Shown here in pieces: positions 52,200-60,649 of a stretch of DNA of 64,000 bases (position 1 is the stretch's first letter; each line of letters starts with the position of its first letter). The notes under the pieces are model-generated. The model saw only the letters and a program-made list of their open reading frames with translations, did no database searches and was not told the DNA's origin. The translations under genes were made by a program, and so were the position numbers. Source of the stretch: Alphaproteobacteria bacterium (lineage in GTDB: Bacteria; Myxococcota_A; UBA796; GCA-2862545); the NCBI GenBank assembly GCA_020632915.1, contig JACKEP010000006.1, positions 170,001 to 234,000 of the forward strand, read 5' to 3'.

Positions 52200-52739
52200 C
52201 TAGCGTCGTTGGCGGAGCAGATCCTGGAAAGCGGGTGTCCGCGTGTCATCTCCCCACTCGAACGCCACCGTCTCGACGGTGGTCGGAGGCACGCCCGCCA
52301 CGGCCAGGCGCTGCACCGCCAGCTCGGCGTCGAGGGTGCGCCGGCAGGCGGTGGCGTCGAGCACCACGACCACGTCGAGGCCGGCCTCCCGCAGGTCGAG
52401 GGCCGTCTGCAACACCGCCACGTGCAGCTCGGCACCCGCCAGTGCCACCTGCGTGCGACCGCTGTCGGTCAGCCACTGCGTGATCTCCGGAGCTGCCGAC
52501 AGTGTGGTGCGCGACACCGAGGTCTCGCCCGCCAGCGCCGGGAGCACGGGACCGAAGGCGCGCGGGTCGAGCTCGGTGACGAGCACCGGCACCGCGAGGC
52601 GCGTGGCGATCAGGCGCAGCGCCAGCGCCTGATCGAGCCGGGCGCGCTGGGCCGTGGACTGCAGGCTGCGCACGAGGCGGTCCTGCAGGTCGATCACCAC
52701 CACGGCGCTCGTGGCCTGGCGCAGGCGCGAGGTGGTCAC
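52200..52739 (-). CDS. isochorismatase-fold protein lacking catalytic Cys
   Basis: The 179-residue product has the isochorismatase-like fold (YcaC/ISOC type): VVVIDLQDRLV with Asp17, the PVLVTELDPRAFGPVLPAL segment and AELHVAVLQTALDLREAG. In active family members the motif is E-x-H-V-C-V; here Ala108 replaces the nucleophilic Cys (codon GCG). The catalytic Lys is also missing: Arg77 lies in SRTTLSA where K-T-x-F-S is usual. It is therefore probably not an active cysteine hydrolase. The GTG overlaps the pdxJ stop by 4 bases (GTGA), so it is coupled to PdxJ. It may bind a PdxJ-related ligand or protein. Confidence 0.82.
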   Translation of the reverse strand: MTTSRLRQATSAVVVIDLQDRLVRSLQSTAQRARLDQALALRLIATRLAVPVLVTELDPRAFGPVLPALAGETSVSRTTLSAAPEITQWLTDSGRTQVALAGAELHVAVLQTALDLREAGLDVVVVLDATACRRTLDAELAVQRLAVAGVPPTTVETVAFEWGDDTRTPAFQDLLRQRR

Positions 52740-53479
52740 GCGGCGGGGCCGAGCGCTGCGAGGAGCTCCTGGACCGAGCGCGTGGTGCCGACCTCCAGGG
52801 CACGGCAGATCTGGGCGTGGCCGATGCTGACCTCGAGCAGGCCCGGCAGGCCGCGCAGCCCGATCAGGTTGTGACGGTCGAGGTCGTGGCCTGCGTTGAC
52901 CTCCAGGCCGGCGGCGACGGCGGCGGCAGCGGCGGCGAACGCGTCGGCGCGGGCGGCGGCCTGGGTGTCGCGGCCCCACGCCCACGCGTACGGGCCGGTG
53001 TACAGCTCGACCCGGTCGGTGCCGGTGGCGGCGGCGGCGGCCATCGGCTCCGGTGTGCACTCCATGAAGATCGACGTGCGCACCCCGGCGGCGTGGAGCC
53101 GATCGATGGTGGGCACCAGCGCGCCGGCGTCCTCGGGGAACCGGTAGCCGTGGTCGGAGGTGACCTCGCCGGGGCGCACGGGCACGAGCGTGCACTGGGC
53201 CGGTCGGACGTCGAGGACGTGCGCGAGCACCTCGGGGTGGTTCTCGCACTCGACGTTGAGCTCCACGCCGGGGTGACGCGCCGCGAGGTGGTCGGCGACG
53301 GCCCGGATGTCGTCGTACCGGACGTGCCGCTGATCGCGGCGCGGGTGGATCGTGATCCCGTGGGCGCCGGCGGCGAGCACGACATCGATGGCAGCGAGGA
53401 GATCCGGGGCATTCGCGCCACGGCTGTTGCGCAGCAGGGCGTACTTGTTGACGTTGACTGAGAGCTTCACACCCGGCAT
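52736..53479 (-). CDS. pdxJ: pyridoxine 5'-phosphate synthase
   Basis: The 247-residue product condenses 1-deoxy-D-xylulose 5-phosphate and 3-amino-2-oxopropyl phosphate to make pyridoxine 5'-phosphate, the DXP-dependent vitamin B6 route. Family segments are KLSVNVNKYALLRNSRG, ITIHPRRDQRHV, ELNVECENHPEVL and VNAGHDLDRHNL. The TIM-barrel length is right (about 240). The ATG at 53479 has GGAGG upstream; the frame is open to 53593 but without a matching sequence. It is divergent from the cyclase gene and coupled at its end to the isochorismatase-like gene. Confidence 0.95.
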   Translation of the reverse strand: MPGVKLSVNVNKYALLRNSRGANAPDLLAAIDVVLAAGAHGITIHPRRDQRHVRYDDIRAVADHLAARHPGVELNVECENHPEVLAHVLDVRPAQCTLVPVRPGEVTSDHGYRFPEDAGALVPTIDRLHAAGVRTSIFMECTPEPMAAAAATGTDRVELYTGPYAWAWGRDTQAAARADAFAAAAAAVAAGLEVNAGHDLDRHNLIGLRGLPGLLEVSIGHAQICRALEVGTTRSVQELLAALGPAA

Positions 53480-53540
53480 CGGCGGCCTCCGCGCGTCCGC
53501 AGACGCGCCCTGACCCTCGACGCACTGCGCCCGCACGGGG

Positions 53541-53546
53541 TAGCCT
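53541..53546 (+). promoter_or_regulatory. TAGCCT -10-like element before cyclase gene
   Basis: TAGCCT lies 49 bases before the GTG of the cyclase gene, in the 116-base gap shared with pdxJ. A TCGACG segment 18 bases upstream could be a weak -35 box. Confidence 0.35.
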
Positions 53547-53595
53547 CTCCGCGCGTTGCGGCCCACCCAGCGGGGTCGCTGTCCCAGGAGCACCG

Positions 53596-55137
53596 GTGGC
53601 GACGCGGACCCGGACCGTGATGTTCACGGACATGGCCGACTTCACGGCAACCGTTGCGCGTTCCGATCGCGAAGGGCTCCGCAAGCTCATCACCGAGCAC
53701 GAGGAGCTCGTCTCCCCGATCGTGCGCCGCTACCACGGTCGCGTCGTCAAGAACCTCGGCGACAGCTTCATGTGCATGTTCGAGTCGGCCACCGACGCGC
53801 TGCGTGCCACGCTCGACATCCAGGATCTGGTGGTCTCGGCGGGCGGCATCTCGATCCGCATCGGCATGACCACGGGCGACGTCGAGGAGATCGACGGCGA
53901 CGCGTTCGGCGACGCCGTCAACCAGGCCAGCCGCATCCTGAACAAGGCGCCGGCGGGCGAGATCTGGTTCGGTCCCGGCACGCGCGCCTGCATGAACGCC
54001 GCCGAGATCCCGTGGGAGTCGGTGGGCCGCTTCCACCTCAAGGGCATCGCGGTCGACGTCGAGGTCTACCGGGCCGTCCCCGCCCATCGCTGCTGGCTGC
54101 CCGATCCGGTGCAGTTCGCCGCCCGGCGCAACCGCCTCGTGCGGGTCAAGCGGGGCCAGTCCGTCGGCATGCTGCTGCCGCCCGAGCCCGTGGTGCTCCT
54201 CGAGGGCTTCCTGCCGGGCTCGTCCGAGCTCGCCGAGGCGCTGGGCCGGCTGCCGGTGCTCGACCCCGCCTCGCTGTTCCTCGCCGCCTACCACATCTCG
54301 CCCATCGACCGCGCCACGTGGACCGAGGCGGGCCGCGGGCTCGTGATCGGCACGCCGGCGGCGATCGACCGCGCGATGTTCGACGCGCAGAAGGCGGTCA
54401 GCCGCAGCTCCGGCGCCGACACGATCGTGCTCGACGGCGGCGCCTCGGTCGACATGAACCTCGTGATCGCCGGGCTGGCGCTGCCGGCCGTGCCGCTGTC
54501 CGAGGTGGTGGCGTCCTACTTCTACGACCTGCTCCCCGACGGGCGCTGGGTCAACCAGTCCGACCGCGCCGTGGTCCGCGTCGAGGTGGGCAGCGACGGC
54601 GCCCGCCTGCTGGTCACCAGCAGCGGGGTCACGGTCGACGGGCGCTCCCGCGCGCTCGACGAGGTGGTGCCGATGCGCGATGGCACGCGCGTCGACGCCG
54701 TGGGCACGTCCCACATCTTCCGTGCGCTCGACAGCGACTACGTGGGCGTCCTGCTCTGCGACACGCCGATGCGCCTGGGTGTGGTGGCCGGCCAGATGGC
54801 CGAGATGGGCCGTGAGCCGGGCCACCCCGGCCTCGCGTTCCCCGACCGCCGCGGCCAGACGAACATCCGCTGGTACTCCGGGCAGCGCGCCGCCCGCGCC
54901 AAGGCCGGGGGCTTCACGCTCGACCGCGCGCTCGCCGGGCGCAAGCAGGCCAGCGTGGTGCTGCTGGGCGGCGGCGAGATCCGGCTCACCCCGCTGCACC
55001 CGCGCTGCGCCACCTACGTGCTGCGCGCCCGCGGCAGCGGCCTCGACCGCATCGACGGGCCCACCTCCGTGCGGCTGGGCGACCACGTGGTCGTCGGCAC
55101 CACCGTCGTCGGCCTGCGCGAGCCCGACGACGTCTGA
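53596..55137 (+). CDS. class III adenylate cyclase-domain protein
   Basis: The 513-residue product starts with a class III nucleotidyl cyclase domain (about 1-160). Metal-binding Asp12 (FTDMADF) and Asp56 (NLGDSFM) are present, with Lys52 and Asp102 in the positions that select ATP, and Asn109 and Arg113 (NQASRI) for catalysis. The central part (about 185-420) is not recognised. The C-terminus (about 440-513), with GEIRLTPLHPRCATYVLRA and VRLGDHVVVGTTVV, is compatible with a divergent FHA domain. No membrane helix. It probably makes cAMP and may respond to a signal through the unknown domain. GTG at 53596 after AGGAG. Confidence 0.82.
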   Translation: MATRTRTVMFTDMADFTATVARSDREGLRKLITEHEELVSPIVRRYHGRVVKNLGDSFMCMFESATDALRATLDIQDLVVSAGGISIRIGMTTGDVEEIDGDAFGDAVNQASRILNKAPAGEIWFGPGTRACMNAAEIPWESVGRFHLKGIAVDVEVYRAVPAHRCWLPDPVQFAARRNRLVRVKRGQSVGMLLPPEPVVLLEGFLPGSSELAEALGRLPVLDPASLFLAAYHISPIDRATWTEAGRGLVIGTPAAIDRAMFDAQKAVSRSSGADTIVLDGGASVDMNLVIAGLALPAVPLSEVVASYFYDLLPDGRWVNQSDRAVVRVEVGSDGARLLVTSSGVTVDGRSRALDEVVPMRDGTRVDAVGTSHIFRALDSDYVGVLLCDTPMRLGVVAGQMAEMGREPGHPGLAFPDRRGQTNIRWYSGQRAARAKAGGFTLDRALAGRKQASVVLLGGGEIRLTPLHPRCATYVLRARGSGLDRIDGPTSVRLGDHVVVGTTVVGLREPDDV

Positions 55138-55194
55138 TCGCCGGCGCGCCCGCCGCCGGGTGCGAGCCGGCGACGCGGTGGGTACAGGCCCGAC

Positions 55195-57636
55195 ATGCGC
55201 GTCGTCGTCACCGAGAAGCCCTCCGTCGCCCGGGATCTGGCCCGTGTGCTTGGCGTGTCGGGCAAGCGGGACGGCTGGCTCGAAGGGCAGGGTATCCGGA
55301 TCACCTGGTGCGTGGGGCACCTGCTCGAGCTGCAGGAGCCCGCCCACTACGACGACGCCTGGAAGCGGTGGTCGCTGGCGACGCTGCCGATGGTGCCCGA
55401 CGCGTTCGCGCTGAGGGTCCGACAGGGCGCGGAGGACCAGTGGACGGTGGTCGCGCGGCTCCTCGCCGACCCCGGGGTGCAGCGGGTGGTCAACGCGTGC
55501 GACGCCGGACGCGAGGGCGAGCTCATCTTCCGCTACGCCTACGACCACGCCGGCTGCCGCCACCCGGTCGAGCGGTTCTGGGTCTCGTCGATGACCGACA
55601 CGGCGATCCGCGACGGCTGGCAGCGCCTGCAGCCCGGCGCCGCCTTCGACGCCCTGGCCGACGCGGCCCGGTGTCGATCGGAGGCCGACTGGCTCGTGGG
55701 GATGAACGCGACGCGCGCGCTGACGTGCCGCACCCGCGAGGAAGGCGGCGACGCGCTGTGGTCGGTCGGCCGGGTGCAGACGCCGACGCTGGCGATGATC
55801 GTGGCGCGCGACCGCGCGATCGAGGCGTTCGTCCCCGACACGTACTGGAAGGTCGAGGCGGGCATCACCGCGGCGGCCGGTGCGTTCAAGGCCACCTGGT
55901 TCCGTGAGGGCCGGGCGGAGACGCCGCGCGACGGTGGCCGCGACAGGGATCGCGACGACCGGGACGACGCGCCGCACGAAGAGCGGCTCGGCAGCGCCGA
56001 GGACGCCCGCGCGGTGGTCGATGCGGCCGCAGGCCAGGAGGGCACCGTGCAGCGGGTCGACCGCCGCACGCGCCGCGATCCGCCGCCGTTGCTCTACGAC
56101 CTCACGGCGCTGCAGCGCCGCGCCAACCAGCGCTACGGCCTGTCGGCCCAGAAGACGCTCGAGCTCGCCCAGGCGCTGTACGAACGCCACAAGCTGCTGA
56201 CCTACCCCCGCACCGACGCGCGCCACCTGACGTCCGACCAGGTGGCGACGCTCCCCGGGGTGCTCGGTGCGATCGGTCAGGTGCCCGTCTACGCCGAGGC
56301 GGTGGCCGGGGTGATGGCCGCGCCGATCCGGCCGTCCAAGCGCTGGGTCGACGACGCCGAGGTCGGCGATCACCACGCGATCATCCCCACCGACCGCCCC
56401 GCGACCACGGCCCGGCTCAACCCGGACGAGAAGCGCCTGTACGATCTGGTCGCCCGTCGGCTGCTCGCCGCGCTCTCCCCCGACGCGATCATCGATCTGG
56501 CCGACGTCGTCGTCGCGGTGCCGCCGCGCGCGGGCGCCGCGCTGCCCGCGGACGTGCCCACCCCGCTGACGTTCCGCGCCAAGGGGCGCGTGGTCCGCGA
56601 GCGCGGGTGGCAGGCGATCGATCCGCCCGCGGCGCGCAAGGACGCCGATCTGCCGGCGGTGCAGGAAGGCGATCGGGCGGTCGCCGATCCGGTGGATGCG
56701 GTGGAGGGGCAGACGCGGCCGCCGCGTCCCTACGACGACGCCAGCATGCTCAAGGCGATGGAGACGGCCGGCCGCGACCTCGACGACGCCGCACTCGCCC
56801 GCGCCATGCGCCAGACCGGCCTCGGCACACCGGCCACGCGCGCCGCCATCCTGCAGACCCTCCTCGATCGGTCGTACGTCGTGCGCGAGGGCAAGGCGTT
56901 GCGGGCCACGCCGGCGGGGTGCGCGCTGGTCGACGCCGTGCCCACCGACGTGCTCAAGAGTGCTGAGCTCACCGGTCGGTGGGAGGCCCGGCTCGCCCGC
57001 ATGGCCGAGGGCCGCGAGGAACGGCCGCGGTTCATGCACGACGTCGCGGCGTTCGTCACCCGGGTGGTCGACGAGGTGCGTGCCTCGGCGGTGCCCGAGG
57101 CGGCGTGCGTCCGCACGCGCCCCGAACCCACGGCGGTGGGCGCGTGCCCGGTGTGTGGGGCGCCTGTGCGGCCGCGGGGCAACCTCTACACCTGCGACAC
57201 GGGCCGCACCTGCCCCTTCGTCGTGTTCGGCACGATGTCGGGCCGGGCGATCAGCAAGCGCATGGTCAAGCAGCTGCTGACCGAGCGCCGCACCGCCGTG
57301 GTGAAGGGCTTCAAGAGCCGGGCCGGCAAGGCGTTCGACGCCGCGCTGGTGGTGCAGGACGACGGCCGCGTGGGCTTTGCCTTCGACGACGCGCCCACCC
57401 CGACGCGCGCGTCGGAGCCGATCCCTGCTCCCGCCGCCGCGCCTGCGCCTGGGCGCCCCGACGGCCTGCCCTGTCCTGCGTGCGGTGAGGGCACGATCCT
57501 GCGTGGCCACGCGGCCTGGGGGTGCAGCCGCTGGCGCGCAGGGTGCGGCTGGCGCCTGCCGTTCGCGGGCGCGGACGGCGTGCCGATCGGTGACGCCGAG
57601 GCCGCCCGCCGGGTGCTCGGCGGTGCCTCGCGGTAG
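55195..57636 (+). CDS. topB: DNA topoisomerase III
   Basis: The 813-residue product is a type IA topoisomerase of the TopB subgroup, which passes single strands and resolves precatenanes. A TOPRIM domain (VVTEKPSVARDLA and DAGREGELIF) is at the N-terminus, and the active-site Tyr337 lies in LLTYPRTDARHL. The C-terminal part has two zinc-ribbon segments (CPVCGAPV...C...C and CPACGEGT...C...C). An acidic and Arg-rich insert near 240-265 interrupts the usual sequence. The ATG at 55195 has only a weak upstream site. It is 57 bases after the cyclase gene and 46 bases before hemF, so a shared transcript is possible. Confidence 0.93.
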   Translation: MRVVVTEKPSVARDLARVLGVSGKRDGWLEGQGIRITWCVGHLLELQEPAHYDDAWKRWSLATLPMVPDAFALRVRQGAEDQWTVVARLLADPGVQRVVNACDAGREGELIFRYAYDHAGCRHPVERFWVSSMTDTAIRDGWQRLQPGAAFDALADAARCRSEADWLVGMNATRALTCRTREEGGDALWSVGRVQTPTLAMIVARDRAIEAFVPDTYWKVEAGITAAAGAFKATWFREGRAETPRDGGRDRDRDDRDDAPHEERLGSAEDARAVVDAAAGQEGTVQRVDRRTRRDPPPLLYDLTALQRRANQRYGLSAQKTLELAQALYERHKLLTYPRTDARHLTSDQVATLPGVLGAIGQVPVYAEAVAGVMAAPIRPSKRWVDDAEVGDHHAIIPTDRPATTARLNPDEKRLYDLVARRLLAALSPDAIIDLADVVVAVPPRAGAALPADVPTPLTFRAKGRVVRERGWQAIDPPAARKDADLPAVQEGDRAVADPVDAVEGQTRPPRPYDDASMLKAMETAGRDLDDAALARAMRQTGLGTPATRAAILQTLLDRSYVVREGKALRATPAGCALVDAVPTDVLKSAELTGRWEARLARMAEGREERPRFMHDVAAFVTRVVDEVRASAVPEAACVRTRPEPTAVGACPVCGAPVRPRGNLYTCDTGRTCPFVVFGTMSGRAISKRMVKQLLTERRTAVVKGFKSRAGKAFDAALVVQDDGRVGFAFDDAPTPTRASEPIPAPAAAPAPGRPDGLPCPACGEGTILRGHAAWGCSRWRAGCGWRLPFAGADGVPIGDAEAARRVLGGASR

Positions 57637-57682
57637 ACAGGGACGGCAGCGTCACGACGCCGGGCGCTGCACAGGAGGTCCA

Positions 57683-58585
57683 GTGGCCGAACGCGACACG
57701 CTGCGCACGCGGTTCCACGAGCACGTCCGCGACCTGCAGGACCGCATCTGCGCCGCGCTCCAGGCGGTCGACCCGGGCCTCGTCATCACCGAGGACACCT
57801 GGACGCGCACCGACCACGTCGGCGAGGAGGGGGGCGGGGGGCGCACCCGCGTGCTCGCCGGGGACGTCGTCGAGAACGCCGGCGTCAACACGTCGTGCGT
57901 GTACGGCGCGCTCGATCCCGCCTTCGCCCGTCAGCTCGGCGGCGACGGCGCCGACACCCTGTGGGCTGCGGGGATCTCGCTCATCGTCCACCCGCGCAAC
58001 CCGCGCGTGCCCACCACCCACGCCAACTTCCGGATGGTGGGGGTGGGCGCCCGCACGTGGTTCGGCGGCGGGGCCGACCTGACGCCGTACTACCCGCACA
58101 CCGACGACTTCCGGCACTTCCACGGCACCTGGCGCGACGCCACAGCGCCCTGGGGCACCTACGCGGCGTGGAAGGACTGGTGCGACCGGTACTTCACCAA
58201 CACCCACCGCGACGGCGAGATGCGGGGGATCGGCGGCATCTTCTTCGACCACGTCGCGTCCGACGATCCGGCCGCCGACCAGGCGATGGTGCGCGCCCTG
58301 TCCGAGCAGTTCCTCCCGTCCTACCTGCCGATCGTGCAGCGTCGCAAGGACGAGGCGTGGACGGAGGCGGACGAGACGTTCATGCTCCACCGCCGTGGCC
58401 GCTACGTCGAGTTCAACCTCCTCCACGATCGCGGCACGAAGTTCGGCCTGCAGACCAACGGCCGCACCGACTCGATCCTCGTGTCGCTGCCGGCCCGCGT
58501 CCGCTTCGGCTACCGCTGGTCGCCCGAGCCCGGCTCGCCCCACGCCGAGATGATGGCGTACTACCGGCCGCACGACTGGGCCTGA
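57683..58585 (+). CDS. hemF: oxygen-dependent coproporphyrinogen III oxidase
   Basis: The 300-residue product converts coproporphyrinogen III to protoporphyrinogen IX using O2, a late haem synthesis step in the cytoplasm. Signatures are VHPRNPRVPTTHANFR, WFGGGADLTPYY, and HRDGEMRGIGGIFFD, with the C-terminal FGLQTNGRTDSILVSLP. The length matches HemF. The GTG at 57683 has AGGAGG at ideal spacing. Oxygen-dependent hemF indicates an aerobic lifestyle. The response-regulator gene ends 50 bases away from the opposite side. Confidence 0.96.
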   Translation: MAERDTLRTRFHEHVRDLQDRICAALQAVDPGLVITEDTWTRTDHVGEEGGGGRTRVLAGDVVENAGVNTSCVYGALDPAFARQLGGDGADTLWAAGISLIVHPRNPRVPTTHANFRMVGVGARTWFGGGADLTPYYPHTDDFRHFHGTWRDATAPWGTYAAWKDWCDRYFTNTHRDGEMRGIGGIFFDHVASDDPAADQAMVRALSEQFLPSYLPIVQRRKDEAWTEADETFMLHRRGRYVEFNLLHDRGTKFGLQTNGRTDSILVSLPARVRFGYRWSPEPGSPHAEMMAYYRPHDWA

Positions 58586-58634
58586 GCGCCTGCGCACCGT
58601 CGTCTGCGGACGCGGCACGCGGCCCGCGGCGTGG

Positions 58635-59003
58635 TCAGACCCGGTCGGCGAGCAGCGTCTGCACCTGCTCGAGGAAGGCCTCGCGGGCGAAGGGCTTCTC
58701 CAGGAACGCGGTGCGCGTCTTGTCGAGGCCGACCTCGGGGAGGTTCTCGGGCGTCTCGCCCGACATGAACAGCACCCGGGCGTCGGGGCAGATCTCGCGC
58801 GCCTGCGCGACGAAGCGCGGGCCGACCATGTCGTCCATCATCACGTCGCTGACGATGAGGTCGACCGGCTGGCCGCCGCGCAGCAGGTCGAGCGCCTCCG
58901 TGCCGCTGGTGGCGAGCAGCACGTCGTGACCCGCCTTGTCCAGCACGCGGTGCACCACGCGCCGGACGAGGGGCTCGTCGTCGACCACCAGCACGACAGG
59001 CAT
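58635..59003 (-). CDS. single-domain response regulator
   Basis: The 122-residue product is a stand-alone CheY-like receiver domain. Acidic pocket residues are Asp8 and Asp9 (VVDDEPL), the phosphorylated Asp53 is in IVSDVMM, Ser81 is in LFMSGE and Lys103 is in FLEKPF. It has no output domain, so it probably passes phosphate or binds a target protein. It resembles receivers cut from hybrid histidine kinases. GGAGG four bases before the ATG at 59003 supports the start. No kinase gene is adjacent. Confidence 0.93.
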   Translation of the reverse strand: MPVVLVVDDEPLVRRVVHRVLDKAGHDVLLATSGTEALDLLRGGQPVDLIVSDVMMDDMVGPRFVAQAREICPDARVLFMSGETPENLPEVGLDKTRTAFLEKPFAREAFLEQVQTLLADRV

Positions 59004-59044
59004 CGCGCCTCCCAGCTGCTCGCTGCACATCCTCGCTGGACAGG

Positions 59045-59050
59045 AGCGTA
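59045..59050 (-). promoter_or_regulatory. TACGCT -10-like element
   Basis: TACGCT on the minus strand is 41 bases before the response regulator ATG, inside the 140-base divergent gap shared with the DUF4177-like gene. Sequence is identical to those before the kinase and FHA genes. Confidence 0.35.
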
Positions 59051-59143
59051 GCACCGCAGCCGTCCGGGTGTCGCGACGAGGTCGTGACGGCGTGGCGATG
59101 GCGGGTGCGGGCGGGTAGGGAAGGGGCGTCCGGAGGAGGGCGC

Positions 59144-59374
59144 GTGCGCAAGTTCGAGTACCTGGTGGCGTTCACCAAGGACGACCGTGTGCTGCTGGCC
59201 AACGGCAACTGGCAGGGCGAGATCGCCCGCAGCGAGGCCGACGCGGAGCTGTCCTGCCCGTCGCTGTTCGACTGGCTCGCCCACGCGGGCGCGCAGGGCT
59301 GGGAGCTGGTCGCCGTCGACCCCGAGGAGACGGGCACCGCCCAGCTCTACCTCAAGCGCGTCCACGAGCTCTGA
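59144..59374 (+). CDS. small DUF4177-like protein
   Basis: The 76-residue product has FEYLVAFTKDDRVLLANG followed by LFDWLAHAGAQGWELVAVDP and LYLKR. The ending A-x-G-W-E-L-V matches the DUF4177 family of small cytoplasmic proteins with no known role. The GTG at 59144 has GGAGGAGG upstream; the frame is open a little further upstream without conserved sequence. Its stop TGA overlaps the ATG of the M19 gene (TGATG), so the two are coupled. Confidence 0.72.
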   Translation: MRKFEYLVAFTKDDRVLLANGNWQGEIARSEADAELSCPSLFDWLAHAGAQGWELVAVDPEETGTAQLYLKRVHEL

Positions 59375-60453
59375 TGCCGCTCGACTACGTCGACCACCGC
59401 GCGGATCCTGCCGCGTGGGCCGCCGCGCTGGGCGCGCCCGTGGCGGCCTGCGAGCTGCTCCTCGACGCCCACTTCATCGACCTGCACTGCGATCTCGAGG
59501 TGCCGGTCCGGCTGTTCGGCTACGACCCGGTCAAGCGCCACGGCCCCTGGCGCCGGGTGATGCCGTTCTTCTTCCAGACCGACTACCCGCGGCTGCGCGA
59601 GGCCTCGTTCACCGGCGTCTGCTACGACCTCGCCACCAACGTGTTCCGCGGGGAGCGCAGCCGGTTCGACGTCACGGTCGCCAACGTCGCGCGCTGCATC
59701 CGGCAGGTCGAGGCCCACCCCGACGAGCTCGGCATCGCGCGCACCCGCGCCGACTACGACCGCATCGTGGCCGACGGGCGCACCGCGATGTGGCTCACGC
59801 TCCAGGGCGGCAACGCCGTCTCCCACGACCCCACCGTGCTCGACGGCCCGCTCGGGCGCGACCTGCACCGGATCACGCTGGTCCACCTGTCGTCGTCGGT
59901 GTTCGGCGGCAGCAACAGCCCGAGCCAGCCGGATCGCGGCCTGACCGACCGCGGCCGCGCGATGGTGGCGATCTGCAACCGCAACCGCATCCTGGTCGAC
60001 CTCGCCCACGCCGGCCGGCGCACGTTCTGGGACGCGCTGGAGGTCCACGATCCCGGCCTGCCGCCGATCGTGTCCCACACCGGCGTCTGCGGCGTGCGGG
60101 AGCTGTGGCGCAACATCGACGACGCCCAGATCCGCGCCATCGCCGACCGCGGCGGTGTGGTGGGCATCGTCTACCAGGGCAGCTTCCTGGAGCCGGTGCC
60201 GTCGGGCTTCGCCAGCCGGCGCGCGGCGATCCTCGACCACATGGAGCACGTGATCGCGGTCGGCGGCGAGGAGGCCTGCGCCATCGGCACCGACTACGAC
60301 GGGCTGATCACGCCGCCGAAGGACCTGGTCGACGTCACCCACCACCCGCTGCTCGTGGGTGACATGCTCGCCCGGGGCTGGTCCGAGGCCCGCATCCGAC
60401 GGGTGCTCGGCGAGAACTACCTGCGGGTCGTCGCCGCCGTGCGACCGGAGTGA
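59374..60453 (+). CDS. M19 family membrane-dipeptidase-like metalloenzyme
   Basis: The 359-residue product belongs to the M19 renal-dipeptidase family, which uses a binuclear zinc site to cleave dipeptides; some members act on D-amino-acid or lipoprotein-like substrates. Zinc ligands are His38 and Asp40 (DLHCDLE), and likely His residues in LVDLAHAGRRTF and IVSHTGVCG. The Asp in GTDYDG (about 310) is conserved. There is no signal peptide, so it seems cytoplasmic, unlike the mammalian enzyme. The start overlaps the DUF4177-like stop. The TGA stop itself is part of the first of two inverted repeats that precede the gspC promoter. Confidence 0.88.
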   Translation: MPLDYVDHRADPAAWAAALGAPVAACELLLDAHFIDLHCDLEVPVRLFGYDPVKRHGPWRRVMPFFFQTDYPRLREASFTGVCYDLATNVFRGERSRFDVTVANVARCIRQVEAHPDELGIARTRADYDRIVADGRTAMWLTLQGGNAVSHDPTVLDGPLGRDLHRITLVHLSSSVFGGSNSPSQPDRGLTDRGRAMVAICNRNRILVDLAHAGRRTFWDALEVHDPGLPPIVSHTGVCGVRELWRNIDDAQIRAIADRGGVVGIVYQGSFLEPVPSGFASRRAAILDHMEHVIAVGGEEACAIGTDYDGLITPPKDLVDVTHHPLLVGDMLARGWSEARIRRVLGENYLRVVAAVRPE

Positions 60454-60503
60454 CAGGTTGTCATGACTCGACGGTCGGCGACGCCCGGTTTGACAAGTTG
60501 GCA
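60451..60503 (+). promoter_or_regulatory. two phased inverted-repeat sites upstream of gspC
   Basis: TGACAGGTTGTCA (60451-60463) is a near-perfect palindrome; TGACAAGTTGGCA (60491-60503) is a similar copy. They start 40 bases apart, about four turns of DNA, so they lie on the same face. They end 84 and 44 bases before the -24 GG of the sigma-54 promoter at 60547. This is the typical layout of activator (enhancer-binding protein) sites. The first overlaps the M19 stop codon. The identity of the activator cannot be read from the window. Confidence 0.55.
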
Positions 60504-60546
60504 AGCCCGCGGCGGGAATGAGGGTTGGAACGTGGATTTCTGGTCG

Positions 60547-60562
60547 TGGCACGCGGCTTGCT
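60547..60562 (+). promoter_or_regulatory. sigma-54 (RpoN) promoter of the type II secretion operon
   Basis: TGGCACGCGGCTTGCT matches the sigma-54 consensus TGGCAC-N5-TTGCW at every key base. The -24 GG is at 60548-60549 and the -12 GC at 60560-60561, with exactly ten bases between. Transcription would begin near 60573, giving a leader of about 75 bases before the gspC ATG. The upstream repeats at 60451-60503 supply likely activator sites. Sigma-54 always needs such an ATP-driven activator, so the operon is probably switched on by a signal. Confidence 0.75.
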
Positions 60563-60649
60563 CGTGCCTGGGTTACGTCGCGGTGCGCCCGGAGGAGGGC
60601 GCCTCGGGGCGGGTGACGACGAGCCTGGCCCGTTCGGTCGGAGGCGTGG

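Noticed and set aside
52200..52739. Siderophore isochorismatase
   Set aside because: Catalytic Cys and Lys are absent and no siderophore genes are near.
53467..57510. Very long reverse frame opposite the cyclase and topB genes
   Set aside because: Same shadow composition; topB and the cyclase have many conserved motifs on the other strand.
60490..60518. Sigma-70 promoter with TTGACA before gspC
   Set aside because: No -10 box lies at 16-18 bases; TTGACA is part of the second inverted repeat.
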